32,759 nt of DNA from Oscillospiraceae bacterium (GTDB lineage: Bacteria > Bacillota > Clostridia > Oscillospirales > UBA929): NCBI GenBank assembly GCA_009782385.1, contig WRJE01000018.1, positions 1-32,759 of the forward strand, given 5' to 3'. A program made the translations under genes and the position numbers. The notes beneath the pieces are model-generated. The model did not search any database, was not told the DNA's origin, and worked only from the letters and a program-made list of their open reading frames with translations. Positions 1 through 6,176 of this stretch are shown here, in pieces. The first letter of the stretch is position 1, and every line of letters starts with the position of its first letter.

Positions 1-552
1 ATTGGTATGCCTGTAACGACTTATAGGCGTTATGAAATTGGATTAAGAAATCCGGTAAATGAAATCTTAGTTTCCATAGCTGATTTTTTCAACACGTCAA
101 CAGATTATATCCTAGGGAGGACAGATAATCCGACTTTTACGAGAGAGGGAAACATCACAGAAAGCAATAACACTTTACATTTCAGAGAGTTACCAATATT
201 CGATGTTAAAACAGCCGCAGGAACGGGACAGTATATTAATTATGCTACTAATGAGCTTATGCAAGTAGATAATAGTGTGCCTAAATCTGCCAGTTATGGG
301 GTTGTTATCGCAGGGGACAGCATGACACCAAAATATCCAGACGGTTCTACCATCTGGATTAAGGTTCAGAGAGATATGAGGGATGGACAAGTAGGCTTGT
401 TTATTATAAATGGTGATTGTTTCTGCAAGGTTTTACGCAAAGCAGGGAAAAGTGTTTGGCTTGAATCCACAAATAAAAAGTATGACCCGATTTTTATAAC
501 GGAACATGATTATTTTCATTGTTTCGGGCTTGTTGTTGGCGTTACGGAATAG
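1..552 (+). CDS. XRE-family repressor with S24 (LexA/CI-type) self-cleavage domain, 5' partial
   Basis: This is the lysogeny-type repressor of the integrated element. The frame is open to the first base of the window, and the first visible residues are already the end of a Cro/CI helix-turn-helix (YRRYEIGLRNP, then ADFFNTSTDYILGR), so the true start lies outside. After a linker comes a peptidase S24 domain. Counting from the Met at base 7, an Ala-Gly pair at residues 71-72 fits the cleavage site, Ser105 in GDSM is the nucleophile and Lys141 in CKVL is the general base. In this family RecA-DNA filaments stimulate autocleavage, which derepresses excision and replication genes. The next gene starts 15 bases downstream with a strong GGAGGAG site, so the genes probably form one operon with the integrase. 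The family call is firm; DNA damage as the inducer is inference. Confidence 0.9.
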   Translation: MGMPVTTYRRYEIGLRNPVNEILVSIADFFNTSTDYILGRTDNPTFTREGNITESNNTLHFRELPIFDVKTAAGTGQYINYATNELMQVDNSVPKSASYGVVIAGDSMTPKYPDGSTIWIKVQRDMRDGQVGLFIINGDCFCKVLRKAGKSVWLESTNKKYDPIFITEHDYFHCFGLVVGVTE

Positions 553-567
553 GAGGAGTAATATTCT

Positions 568-1305
568 ATGGATATACTAGAGATGTTCAAGGACGCATTT
601 ATAACTTTATTGGGAAACAGTTGGTTTGTTGGCTCAATGATTTTTATTATTGTAGCTTCCGTCCTTAATTCCTTGTTAGACCGAAGAAAACGCAAGAAAA
701 CAGCAATAGACGGTGATTACTCAAGCATATCTATAACTGATGTTTTACCCTACCGAGTAAAGGACAATTTTCTAACACCCACCGAGTATGTGTTTTTTCA
801 TGCCCTATTGCAGACCGTCAACAACAGGGCTTACATATGCCCCAAAGTTGGAATTAAAGATTTTCTTTTCATCAGTAAAGGCACGAGCAGCTATATGAAA
901 TACTGGGGGAGCATAAGCCAGAAACACATTGATTTTTTACTATGCCACCCTCAGACAATGCAACCGTTATGCGCGATAGAACTTGATGACCCAAGCCATA
1001 ATGACCCGAAAGTACAAAAACGAGACGCATTTGTTGAAAAGGTTTACAAAGACGCGAATTTACCACTTGTCAGATTTAAGACCAAGGAGAGCTATGACTC
1101 AAACGAAATCGAATATGCTTTGAAGTCACATCTTACAGGCACATATATCCCCAAAAGCACACCAATAGTTATGTGTTCTAAGTGTGGAATACCCATGATT
1201 ATTAAAACTACAAAGCATGGGAATAAGAAGTTTTACGGGTGTAAGAACTTTCCGAATTGCAGGGAATCATATGATATTAACTTAATGCCGGAGGGGACAT
1301 CATGA
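568..1305 (+). CDS. membrane-anchored DUF2726 protein with C-terminal topoisomerase-type zinc ribbon
   Basis: A 245-aa protein of unknown role. A single hydrophobic segment (about residues 18-36) is followed by a basic stretch (RRKRKK), which predicts a cytoplasmic body. Residues about 55-190 look like DUF2726, whose D...ExD-like arrangement (HIDFLL, then AIELDD) resembles PD-(D/E)XK nucleases. The C-terminus carries a four-Cys zinc ribbon of the topoisomerase I type (CSKCG, then YGCKNFPNC). The nuclease-like and zinc-ribbon parts suggest nucleic-acid handling at the membrane, but no activity is shown for the family. The start has a good AGGAGGAG ribosome site. The last four bases overlap the integrase start (ATGA), so the two are translationally coupled. 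Medium confidence on domains, none on function. Confidence 0.75.
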   Translation: MDILEMFKDAFITLLGNSWFVGSMIFIIVASVLNSLLDRRKRKKTAIDGDYSSISITDVLPYRVKDNFLTPTEYVFFHALLQTVNNRAYICPKVGIKDFLFISKGTSSYMKYWGSISQKHIDFLLCHPQTMQPLCAIELDDPSHNDPKVQKRDAFVEKVYKDANLPLVRFKTKESYDSNEIEYALKSHLTGTYIPKSTPIVMCSKCGIPMIIKTTKHGNKKFYGCKNFPNCRESYDINLMPEGTS

Positions 1306-2342
1306 AAGCACAAAAGCTAAAGAGCGGCAGTTACCGTTATCAAGTGTATGCAGGGAAAGACGCTAACGGGAAAGCGCATTATGTATCCTTTACCCATCCC
1401 GACCGCAAAGAAGCGGAACGATTAGCTTTAGAGTTCAAGTTACATCATAAAGCTGTCAGCAGGGACACTGCCATGCTCACGGTCGGTGAAGCCATGGACA
1501 AGTATATAAAGATGAAAGACGGGGTTTTATCGCCTACAACACTAACAGGGTACAAGCGTATTCGTGATAACTGTTTAAGGGGTATTATTGATATACCTTT
1601 ACGAAAGCTGTCACAGGAGCAAATACAATGCGAGATTAACGAAATGGCAAAGATGAAATCGCCAAAGTATGTACGCAATGCACACGGCTTATTATCCGCT
1701 GTTTTGACGGCTTATCATCCGAAGCTATCACTCAACACTACCTTACCGCAGAAGAATCCACGCGAGACGAATATACCGACAGAGAGTGAAATCAAAAGGA
1801 TAACGGACATTATAAAAGGTTCTAACATTGAACTGCCCGTTTTGCTTGCGTTATGTCTTGGGCTTAGAATGTCCGAAATAAGGGGTATTGAACGGGACGC
1901 AATCAAAGACGGCATATTACACATTAAACAAGCCATGGTTTACGCAGACAAAAGGAGCATTATCAAAACTACCAAATCAAAAGCGGGACAAAGAAAGATA
2001 CCCTTACCGTCTTATCTGCTTGCCCTTATAAATCAGCAGGCGGATGATAATGATTACATCGTACCTTTAGCACGTAACACAATTTACAAAAGTTTCTCGC
2101 GCTTATGTGAAAAGAACGGACTACCGCATTTTACTTTTCACAGTCTCAGACACGTTAACGCAAGTGTTATGCTTGCGCTAGGAGTTCCCGACAAGTACGC
2201 CATGGAGCGTGGAGGATGGGCTACAAACAATGTTATGAAGAACATATATCAGCACACTTTCAGCGAACAAAGAATAATCGTTGACAACATGGTAAACTCC
2301 TACTTTGACAACCTTATATCACACGAAACATCACACGGTTAA
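1302..2342 (+). CDS. int: tyrosine recombinase / phage-type integrase
   Basis: This site-specific recombinase of 346 aa should integrate and excise the element at the adjacent tRNA site. The N-terminus (about 1-50) is a compact beta-rich arm-binding region, residues 58-140 form the SAM-like core-binding domain, and the rest is the catalytic domain. Visible active-site residues are Arg189 (LGLRMSEIRG), a beta-hairpin Lys near 225-227, His280 and Arg283 (HSLR), Trp306 in place of the second His, and the nucleophile Tyr316 (NIYQHTF). All needed residues are present and the length is normal, so the enzyme looks intact. It overlaps the upstream gene by four bases, and the stop lies 42 bases before the att fragment. 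No excisionase is visible in the window. Confidence 0.95.
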   Translation: MKAQKLKSGSYRYQVYAGKDANGKAHYVSFTHPDRKEAERLALEFKLHHKAVSRDTAMLTVGEAMDKYIKMKDGVLSPTTLTGYKRIRDNCLRGIIDIPLRKLSQEQIQCEINEMAKMKSPKYVRNAHGLLSAVLTAYHPKLSLNTTLPQKNPRETNIPTESEIKRITDIIKGSNIELPVLLALCLGLRMSEIRGIERDAIKDGILHIKQAMVYADKRSIIKTTKSKAGQRKIPLPSYLLALINQQADDNDYIVPLARNTIYKSFSRLCEKNGLPHFTFHSLRHVNASVMLALGVPDKYAMERGGWATNNVMKNIYQHTFSEQRIIVDNMVNSYFDNLISHETSHG

Positions 2343-2383
2343 TTGTTAATCATTGATAAATAACACATTTTATTATACCAATA

Positions 2384-2411
2384 GTGGGTTCGATTCCCAT
2401 CGCCCGCTCCA
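2384..2411 (+). other. attachment-site half: 3' fragment of a tRNA (tRNA-Gly-like)
   Basis: Bases 2384-2400 fold as a T-arm (GTGGG stem, TTCGATT loop, CCCAT stem). Bases 2401-2407 are a 3' acceptor strand CGCCCGC, then discriminator T and an encoded CCA. Nothing upstream supplies the D-arm, anticodon arm or 5' acceptor strand, so this is not a complete tRNA. The U73 discriminator and the CCGC acceptor resemble tRNA-Gly, but without an anticodon the isotype is inference. Its place right after an integrase identifies it as the displaced half of the insertion site. Confidence 0.85.
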
Positions 2412-2427
2412 CACTGAAAACACAGCA

Positions 2428-2469
2428 AAAGCCGCTTGTACAAATCGTTTGATAGGTGCAAGCGGCTTT
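2428..2469 (+). terminator. stem-loop terminator, probably of the original tRNA
   Basis: Perfect 11-bp arms (AAAGCCGCTTG and CAAGCGGCTTT) flank a 20-base loop, and the 3' arm ends in a short T run. It lies 16 bases after the tRNA 3' fragment, where the host tRNA terminator is expected if the right flank is native chromosome. Confidence 0.65.
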
Positions 2470-2565
2470 CAACGTATGACGCGGCTTCCCGGAAGCGTCA
2501 TCCGTCATCGGCTGAGACGGTGCGCGAACCTGACACAGAAAAAAGTGGATTTTGGGTGTTGGTTA

Positions 2566-2574
2566 TGGTATACT
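2566..2574 (+). promoter_or_regulatory. extended -10 promoter for the 238-aa gene
   Basis: TGGTATACT is an extended -10 element, 40 bases before the start codon at 2615. No good -35 lies 16-18 bases upstream, which is usual for extended -10 promoters. Confidence 0.45.
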
Positions 2575-2614
2575 GAGTGCGTGACGCGACGAATTATTAG
2601 AAGGAGACTATAAC

Positions 2615-3331
2615 ATGGGTAGTAATGACAAAACAATCACGGAAGATACTGTTATTACAATTGGACAAGCTATCTCTTTGGAGAAATACCGTACTTTTTT
2701 TAGAAAAACGATAGAAGGGTTTGCTCCGGAAGTTTTATGCGGTGATTTTCAAAGCTGGTTGAACACGCATACCGGTAAAACTATCAAAGAAGCCATTGAA
2801 GATTATCATAATAAGCAGGCACCCAAAAATATGGATGAAATATTGGCAGAGCATAGATTTAATATCATTTCAAAGGCAGACAAGGATTTTGTTTTGGCTT
2901 TTGATAAAGAAATTATGAAATTAGGATATGACTTCGGCGGGAGTATTGGTAGCGGCTTTTGTTGGGGTTCATACATGATTGTATGGTCGAAGGTTGGCGT
3001 TAAAGCTAAAAGGGTAGCCGCTCGAGTCTTTATCCACGATAATCATATTGTGTTGCGTCTGTTTTTTGGAAAAGTGGACGCTCATCAAGCCTACTTAGAA
3101 AGAGCACCTAAACATATCAAAGAGGTTTTTGCAGAAGGTCATGGTGATTGCAGTTGTAGTCCTGAGAAAGAAGATTGTAGAATGAAAAAAACATACACGA
3201 TTGATGGTAAGCAGATAAAAAAATGTAGTGGTGTCGTGTACGAGTTCTGGACTCCAACAGTAGAGAAACTGCAGGATTATATGGATTTATTATCGGAGTT
3301 TTATCCTGTAAAGAAAGCTAAACATTCTTAA
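2615..3331 (+). CDS. hypothetical protein, 238 aa
   Basis: I do not recognise a characterised family. It is a soluble protein with no signal peptide or membrane segment. The N-terminal half is charged and helical. The middle has a Gly/aromatic core (GGSIGSGFCWGSYMIVWSK, about residues 109-127) followed by alternating hydrophobic strands. A Cys-rich stretch near residues 189-198 (CSCSPEKEDC) and a further Cys at about 213 could bind metal. The start has AAGGAG eight bases upstream and an extended -10 promoter 40 bases before it, so it is transcribed alone. Composition is AT-rich like its neighbours up to 4800. The intact frame, clear ribosome site and promoter make it a real gene; no role is proposed. 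Confidence 0.7.
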   Translation: MGSNDKTITEDTVITIGQAISLEKYRTFFRKTIEGFAPEVLCGDFQSWLNTHTGKTIKEAIEDYHNKQAPKNMDEILAEHRFNIISKADKDFVLAFDKEIMKLGYDFGGSIGSGFCWGSYMIVWSKVGVKAKRVAARVFIHDNHIVLRLFFGKVDAHQAYLERAPKHIKEVFAEGHGDCSCSPEKEDCRMKKTYTIDGKQIKKCSGVVYEFWTPTVEKLQDYMDLLSEFYPVKKAKHS

Positions 3332-3335
3332 AACG

Positions 3336-3367
3336 GCGCACTTATACGTTCTAACGAACGTGTGCGC
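3336..3367. other. perfect long hairpin with a 4-base bulge
   Basis: GCGCAC, a TTAT bulge, ACGTTC, loop TAAC, GAACGT and GTGCGC together make 12 paired bases. It begins four bases after the stop codon of the 238-aa gene and ends where the hicA remnant begins. There is no T run on either side, so intrinsic termination is doubtful. Confidence 0.6.
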
Positions 3368-3437
3368 TCCTGCGGAGGGCGATATACCCACCGGAACTCT
3401 GAACAAAATTTTGAGAGACACGGGACTAAAGAAATAA
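3360..3437 (+). pseudogene. hicA: hicA toxin remnant (C-terminal end only)
   Basis: In the frame ending at TAA 3435-3437 the translation reads GDIPTGTLNKILRDTGLKK, which matches the conserved C-terminal end of HicA mRNA-interferase toxins (pattern DIPKGTLNKILRDAGL). It sits 40 bases upstream of hicB in the normal hicA-hicB order. HicA is normally 60-85 aa, but here only about 20-25 residues remain. The region that would hold the dsRBD-like core and the catalytic His is gone; the 3336-3367 hairpin lies there instead, and there is no start codon or ribosome site. The identification rests on the motif and position. Confidence 0.75.
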
Positions 3438-3477
3438 TCTTTCCCTTTAAGCATTTCAAAGTGAAAGCGGTGTTTTT

Positions 3478-3867
3478 ATGAAATATGCGTATCCCGTCAT
3501 TTTATACCCTGATGATGGTAAAATTGGTGTTACAGTTCCTGATTTACCGGGTTGCCATACCTTTGGCGATAATAAAACCGATGCATTATTTATGGCAAAA
3601 GACGCGATAGAAATGTGGTTATGGTATGCGGAAAATGAACGGCAGGCAATACCTCCGCCGTCTGATGTTTTGCCGCTAAAACTCGGTGAAACTCTTACAC
3701 TAGTTGCCGCCGATACCGATGAATACCGCCGTGCAAATGACAATCGTGCAGTAAAGAAAACATTGTCTATACCGTCATGGCTGAACTCGCAAGCAGAAAA
3801 GGCAAATGCTCCGTTCTCACAAATACTTCAAGAAGGCTTAAAGAGTTATTTGCATATCTCCGAATAA
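3478..3867 (+). CDS. hicB: HicB-family antitoxin
   Basis: A 129-aa antitoxin of the HicAB type II system. The N-terminal HicB domain (about residues 1-80) has the RNase H-like partial fold signature (YPVILYPDDGKIGVTVPDLPG and AKDAIEMWL). The C-terminus (about 90-125) is a ribbon-helix-helix DNA-binding segment (LSIPSWLNSQAEKAN, then ILQEGLKSYL) that normally autoregulates the operon. Length and domains are complete. The cognate toxin in front of it survives only as a C-terminal scrap, so this is an orphan antitoxin. It may persist as a regulator, protect against a HicA elsewhere, or be decaying. The ribosome site is weak (GGTG five bases before ATG). Confidence 0.9.
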   Translation: MKYAYPVILYPDDGKIGVTVPDLPGCHTFGDNKTDALFMAKDAIEMWLWYAENERQAIPPPSDVLPLKLGETLTLVAADTDEYRRANDNRAVKKTLSIPSWLNSQAEKANAPFSQILQEGLKSYLHISE

Positions 3868-3879
3868 AACGAGGTTTTT

Positions 3880-3945
3880 ATGAAAAAATCCAAAATCATA
3901 ATCCTAACGGTAATCACTGTTGCGGTCGTGAGCGCGTTTTTTTAA
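3880..3945 (+). CDS. 21-aa hydrophobic peptide or truncated signal sequence
   Basis: ATG at 3880 follows GAGG and opens a 21-codon frame that starts MKKSK and then forms one hydrophobic helix ending AVVSAFF, before TAA. It looks like a lysine-led signal peptide or single-span membrane peptide. It could be a true small protein cotranscribed with hicB, or the surviving 5' end of a secreted protein gene whose remainder is lost. No Cys lipobox is visible. Low confidence that it is functional. Confidence 0.35.
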   Translation: MKKSKIIILTVITVAVVSAFF

Positions 3946-3973
3946 TATTACCTTCCACTCTTTTACAAATGAC

Positions 3974-4002
3974 TTGACAAACGCAAACTCCTATGTTATA
4001 CT
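3974..4002 (+). promoter_or_regulatory. near-consensus sigma-A promoter of the ArsR/DUF2087 gene
   Basis: TTGACA, a 17-base spacer, then TATACT, with the start codon 47 bases after the -10. This is one of the closest matches to consensus in the window. Confidence 0.85.
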
Positions 4003-4003
4003 A

Positions 4004-4021
4004 ATTACGTTATTCCGTAAT
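4004..4021. promoter_or_regulatory. operator-like dyad at the transcription start
   Basis: A perfect inverted repeat, ATTACG-6-CGTAAT, begins two bases after the -10, where RNA polymerase would start. An ArsR-type dimer bound here would block initiation, so autorepression by the gene that follows is the simplest reading (inference). Confidence 0.6.
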
Positions 4022-4048
4022 CACGCATTAACATAAGGAGTTGATTTT

Positions 4049-4798
4049 ATGCCGAGAAATCTTGAACGGGAAATTGATGACCTCCGCGAACAGGTTATTG
4101 AGATTAAAAAATTGATAACAGAATCCGCAAAACCTCCTCAAGAAAAAGTTGATACCGAAGATTTACTCAACCTTATCAAAAGCGATACGGCGGCAAAAGT
4201 GCTTGCTTGTATCGGAAACAGCGACAGGCTAAACATTTTGTTGGCTTTGCTCAAAGAACCGATGACGGTAGCTATGTTGGTGGAAAAGCACGGTTATAAT
4301 TCCACCGGGCAAGTTTATCATCACTTAAAACCGCTTCTGATGGCAGACATTATCGTGGAGGATAAAAACGCCGCCAAAGGCACATATATAGTTAAACCTC
4401 AAAGAGTTCAAGGAATTATTATGCTGTTGAAAGGAATCCGAGATATGACAGACATCCAATTAACAAAAGGTGAATTGGAAATCCACGCGGGCGCAAAAAT
4501 GGTAGATGAGCGGTATATGGCGACCGCAGAGGAAACGCAGAAAATTATCAGCACTTATTTCTCTTCGCTCAACCCGCCCGTATTGAAAGAGTTCCCTCCC
4601 AAAGAAAAGAAGAAACTCGTTATACTGCGGGTCATATCAGAACAGTTTGAAAAGGGGAAGCGTTACGGCGAGAAAGAAGTAAATCAGATTTTGAAATCAA
4701 TATACGAAGACCACGCGGTCATCCGGCGTTATTTAATAGATTACGGTTTTATGGAGAGAACACGGGATTGCGCGGAATACTGGCTGACACAAATGTAA
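4049..4798 (+). CDS. ArsR-like winged-helix regulator with C-terminal DUF2087 domain
   Basis: A 249-aa transcription regulator. Residues 4-25 form a short charged coiled coil suited to dimerisation. Residues about 47-120 are a winged helix-turn-helix of the ArsR class (ACIGNSDRLNILLALLKEP, recognition helix around NSTGQVYHHLKPL). Residues about 178-247 are a DUF2087 domain (PPKEKKKLVILRVISEQF, then EKEVNQIL and RRYLIDYGFMER), usually found in small DNA-binding proteins. No Cys pair for metal sensing is seen in the HTH, so the ligand is unknown. It has its own near-consensus promoter with an adjacent dyad and a good AAGGAG site. No same-strand gene follows; the dcw cluster converges on it from the other strand. 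Confidence 0.85.
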   Translation: MPRNLEREIDDLREQVIEIKKLITESAKPPQEKVDTEDLLNLIKSDTAAKVLACIGNSDRLNILLALLKEPMTVAMLVEKHGYNSTGQVYHHLKPLLMADIIVEDKNAAKGTYIVKPQRVQGIIMLLKGIRDMTDIQLTKGELEIHAGAKMVDERYMATAEETQKIISTYFSSLNPPVLKEFPPKEKKKLVILRVISEQFEKGKRYGEKEVNQILKSIYEDHAVIRRYLIDYGFMERTRDCAEYWLTQM

Positions 4799-4803
4799 AA
4801 AGA

Positions 4804-4828
4804 GTGCGGCATGGAAGCCGCACCCTAC
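4804..4828. terminator. family-1 palindrome acting as a likely shared terminator between convergent genes
   Basis: A GTGCGGC / GCCGCAC stem with six-base loop ATGGAA, followed by CCTAC, belongs to the GTAGGG...CCCTAC palindrome family. It lies between the convergent stops of the ArsR/DUF2087 gene and ftsZ. Without a T run on either strand, termination is plausible rather than shown. Confidence 0.5.
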
Positions 4829-4862
4829 AAATATGAAATTAGTTTTCTTCAAGAATCAACAT

Positions 4863-6023
4863 TTATGATTTTTTATTAAATATCCTAAAGATTGACTCGA
4901 ACGGGTCTTCCTCCTCGACCGGTGGTGCGGCTGACGCTGCCGGTGTTTCTATTTCCGGTTCTTCCGGCGATGGCGCGGCAACGGTCTGCCCTCCCACCGA
5001 TACTCCGGGAGCGGTGACAGGTTTTGAGAATATACCCAGCGCATCGTCAAGTTTAGAGTATTGCTGACCTTCATCAAAACCGGTGGCTATGACGGTAACG
5101 CGAATCTCATCATCAAGCGTTGTGTCGAAGGCCGCGCCGAAAATTATAAGCGCGTCACGGTGTGCCGCCTGCTGTACAAGCGTACAGGCGTATTCCACAT
5201 CGTCAAGACCGAGGTCATGGTTGCCCGTCACATTGATTATTACGCCTTTCGCGCCGTTTATAGACGTTTCAAGCAACGGACTTTGAACCGCGTTCTTTGC
5301 CGCGGTTTCGCTCTTGCCCTTGCCTGCCGCGCGTCCAACGCCCATATGGGCGTAGCCCGCATCGCGCATTACCGTACACACATCGGCAAAGTCGAGATTT
5401 ATAAGTCCGGGGACTTGTATCAGGTCGGATATGCTTTGCACGGCTTGCTTAAGTACATCATCGGCTATTTCAAACGCATTTAGGAACGTTATCTTCTGGT
5501 CTGTAACGTGTTTCAAGCGTTCATTGGGTATCACCACGAGTGAGTCAACACGTGAACGCATTTCTTCAATGCCGCGTTCGGCGGATTCCATGCGCCGCTT
5601 TCCTTCAAATCCGAAAGGCTTGGTGACAACCCCTACCGTAAGTATGCCCATTTCACGTGCAACGTCCGCAACAATAGGTGCCGCGCCCGTTCCCGTGCCT
5701 CCGCCCATTCCGGCGGTTATAAATACCATATCTGTGCCTTCAAGGAATTTGGCGATTTTCTGGCGGCTCTCCTCGGCTGATTTACGTCCCACTTCGGGGT
5801 CTGAACCCGCGCCTTTTCCGCCTGTCATTTTTTCACCGATAGCTATTTTCTCGGTTGCCTCGGAGTTGTTCAGCGCGACAATGTCTGTGTTTATCGCCAC
5901 GAAATCTACCCCTCGCACACCCGCTTGCATCATGCGGCTGACAACATTGTTGCCCGCGCCTCCAACACCTATTACCTTTATACTAACAATGGTGTCATTA
6001 CCGCTGTCAATCTCAAACGGCAT
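4863..6023 (-). CDS. ftsZ: cell division GTPase FtsZ
   Basis: The bacterial tubulin homologue (386 aa) that assembles the Z-ring at mid-cell and recruits the divisome. The nucleotide fold begins at KVIGVGGAGNNVV, the GTP signature GGGTGTGAAP is at residues 107-116 and the catalytic T7 loop NLDFADV is at 209-215, so polymerisation and hydrolysis residues are complete. A Pro/Glu/Ala linker of about 50 residues follows. The last residues, DPFESIFRIFNKKS, do not match the usual C-terminal peptide (of the type IPxFLR) that binds FtsA and other tethers. It is the last gene of the dcw cluster. AAGGAGG lies seven bases before ATG, and it has its own promoter about 90 bases upstream. ftsA, its common partner, is absent from the window. 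Confidence 0.98.
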   Translation of the reverse strand: MPFEIDSGNDTIVSIKVIGVGGAGNNVVSRMMQAGVRGVDFVAINTDIVALNNSEATEKIAIGEKMTGGKGAGSDPEVGRKSAEESRQKIAKFLEGTDMVFITAGMGGGTGTGAAPIVADVAREMGILTVGVVTKPFGFEGKRRMESAERGIEEMRSRVDSLVVIPNERLKHVTDQKITFLNAFEIADDVLKQAVQSISDLIQVPGLINLDFADVCTVMRDAGYAHMGVGRAAGKGKSETAAKNAVQSPLLETSINGAKGVIINVTGNHDLGLDDVEYACTLVQQAAHRDALIIFGAAFDTTLDDEIRVTVIATGFDEGQQYSKLDDALGIFSKPVTAPGVSVGGQTVAAPSPEEPEIETPAASAAPPVEEEDPFESIFRIFNKKS

Positions 6024-6057
6024 ACCGTATCCTCCTTATCTTTCGTTAAAACCGGAA

Positions 6058-6101
6058 TGTAAAGTGTATTAGCTTTACACAGAAGAGATTCTACTTTACA
6101 C
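6058..6101 (-). promoter_or_regulatory. repeated GTGTAAAG boxes in the ftsZ leader
   Basis: Read on the - strand, GTGTAAAG occurs at 6101-6094 and again at 6080-6073, exactly 21 bases apart (two helical turns), with an inverted CTTTACA at 6064-6058. They lie between the ftsZ -10 and ribosome site, where a bound protein would act as a roadblock. No known regulator is recognised. Confidence 0.4.
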
Positions 6102-6107
6102 CCATAT

Positions 6108-6136
6108 ATAGTAACTCTTTTTTTAGGATACGTCAA
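6108..6136 (-). promoter_or_regulatory. ftsZ promoter
   Basis: On the - strand TTGACG (6136-6131), a 17-base spacer, then TACTAT (6113-6108). It sits in the 150-base gap between the ftsQ stop and the ftsZ start. Confidence 0.7.
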
Positions 6137-6176
6137 GTAGTAATTGTTATTTTTTTGTAATAATTTGAAAATCTTT

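Larger units (their letters stand above)
1..2411 (+). mobile_element. right end of a tRNA-integrated genetic element
   Basis: Three co-directional, tightly packed genes (LexA/CI-type repressor, DUF2726 protein, tyrosine integrase) end 42 bases before a 3' tRNA fragment. The fragment has no 5' half in front of it. An integrase next to a tRNA 3' end is the classic layout of a prophage or ICE boundary. On the standard model the intact tRNA would be restored at the other junction, left of this window, and the fragment here is the displaced original 3' end. Base composition is clearly more AT-rich than the dcw block. No structural, conjugation or replication gene is visible, so prophage, ICE and satellite cannot be told apart. 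Confidence 0.8.

Noticed and set aside
2384-2411. complete tRNA gene
   Set aside because: Only the T-arm, 3' acceptor strand and CCA are present; no matching 5' half lies upstream.
2353-2613. 86-aa open frame after the integrase
   Set aside because: It runs through the tRNA fragment, a terminator and a promoter, with no ribosome site or recognisable protein.
3336-3367. integron attC site or SOS box
   Set aside because: There are no conserved attC core triplets and no integron integrase. The GTTC-4-GAAC order is the inverse of the Gram-positive SOS box.
5431-6072. 213-aa + strand frame
   Set aside because: It is antisense to ftsZ, with low-complexity Ser/Pro/Ala composition; a shadow of ftsZ codon use.
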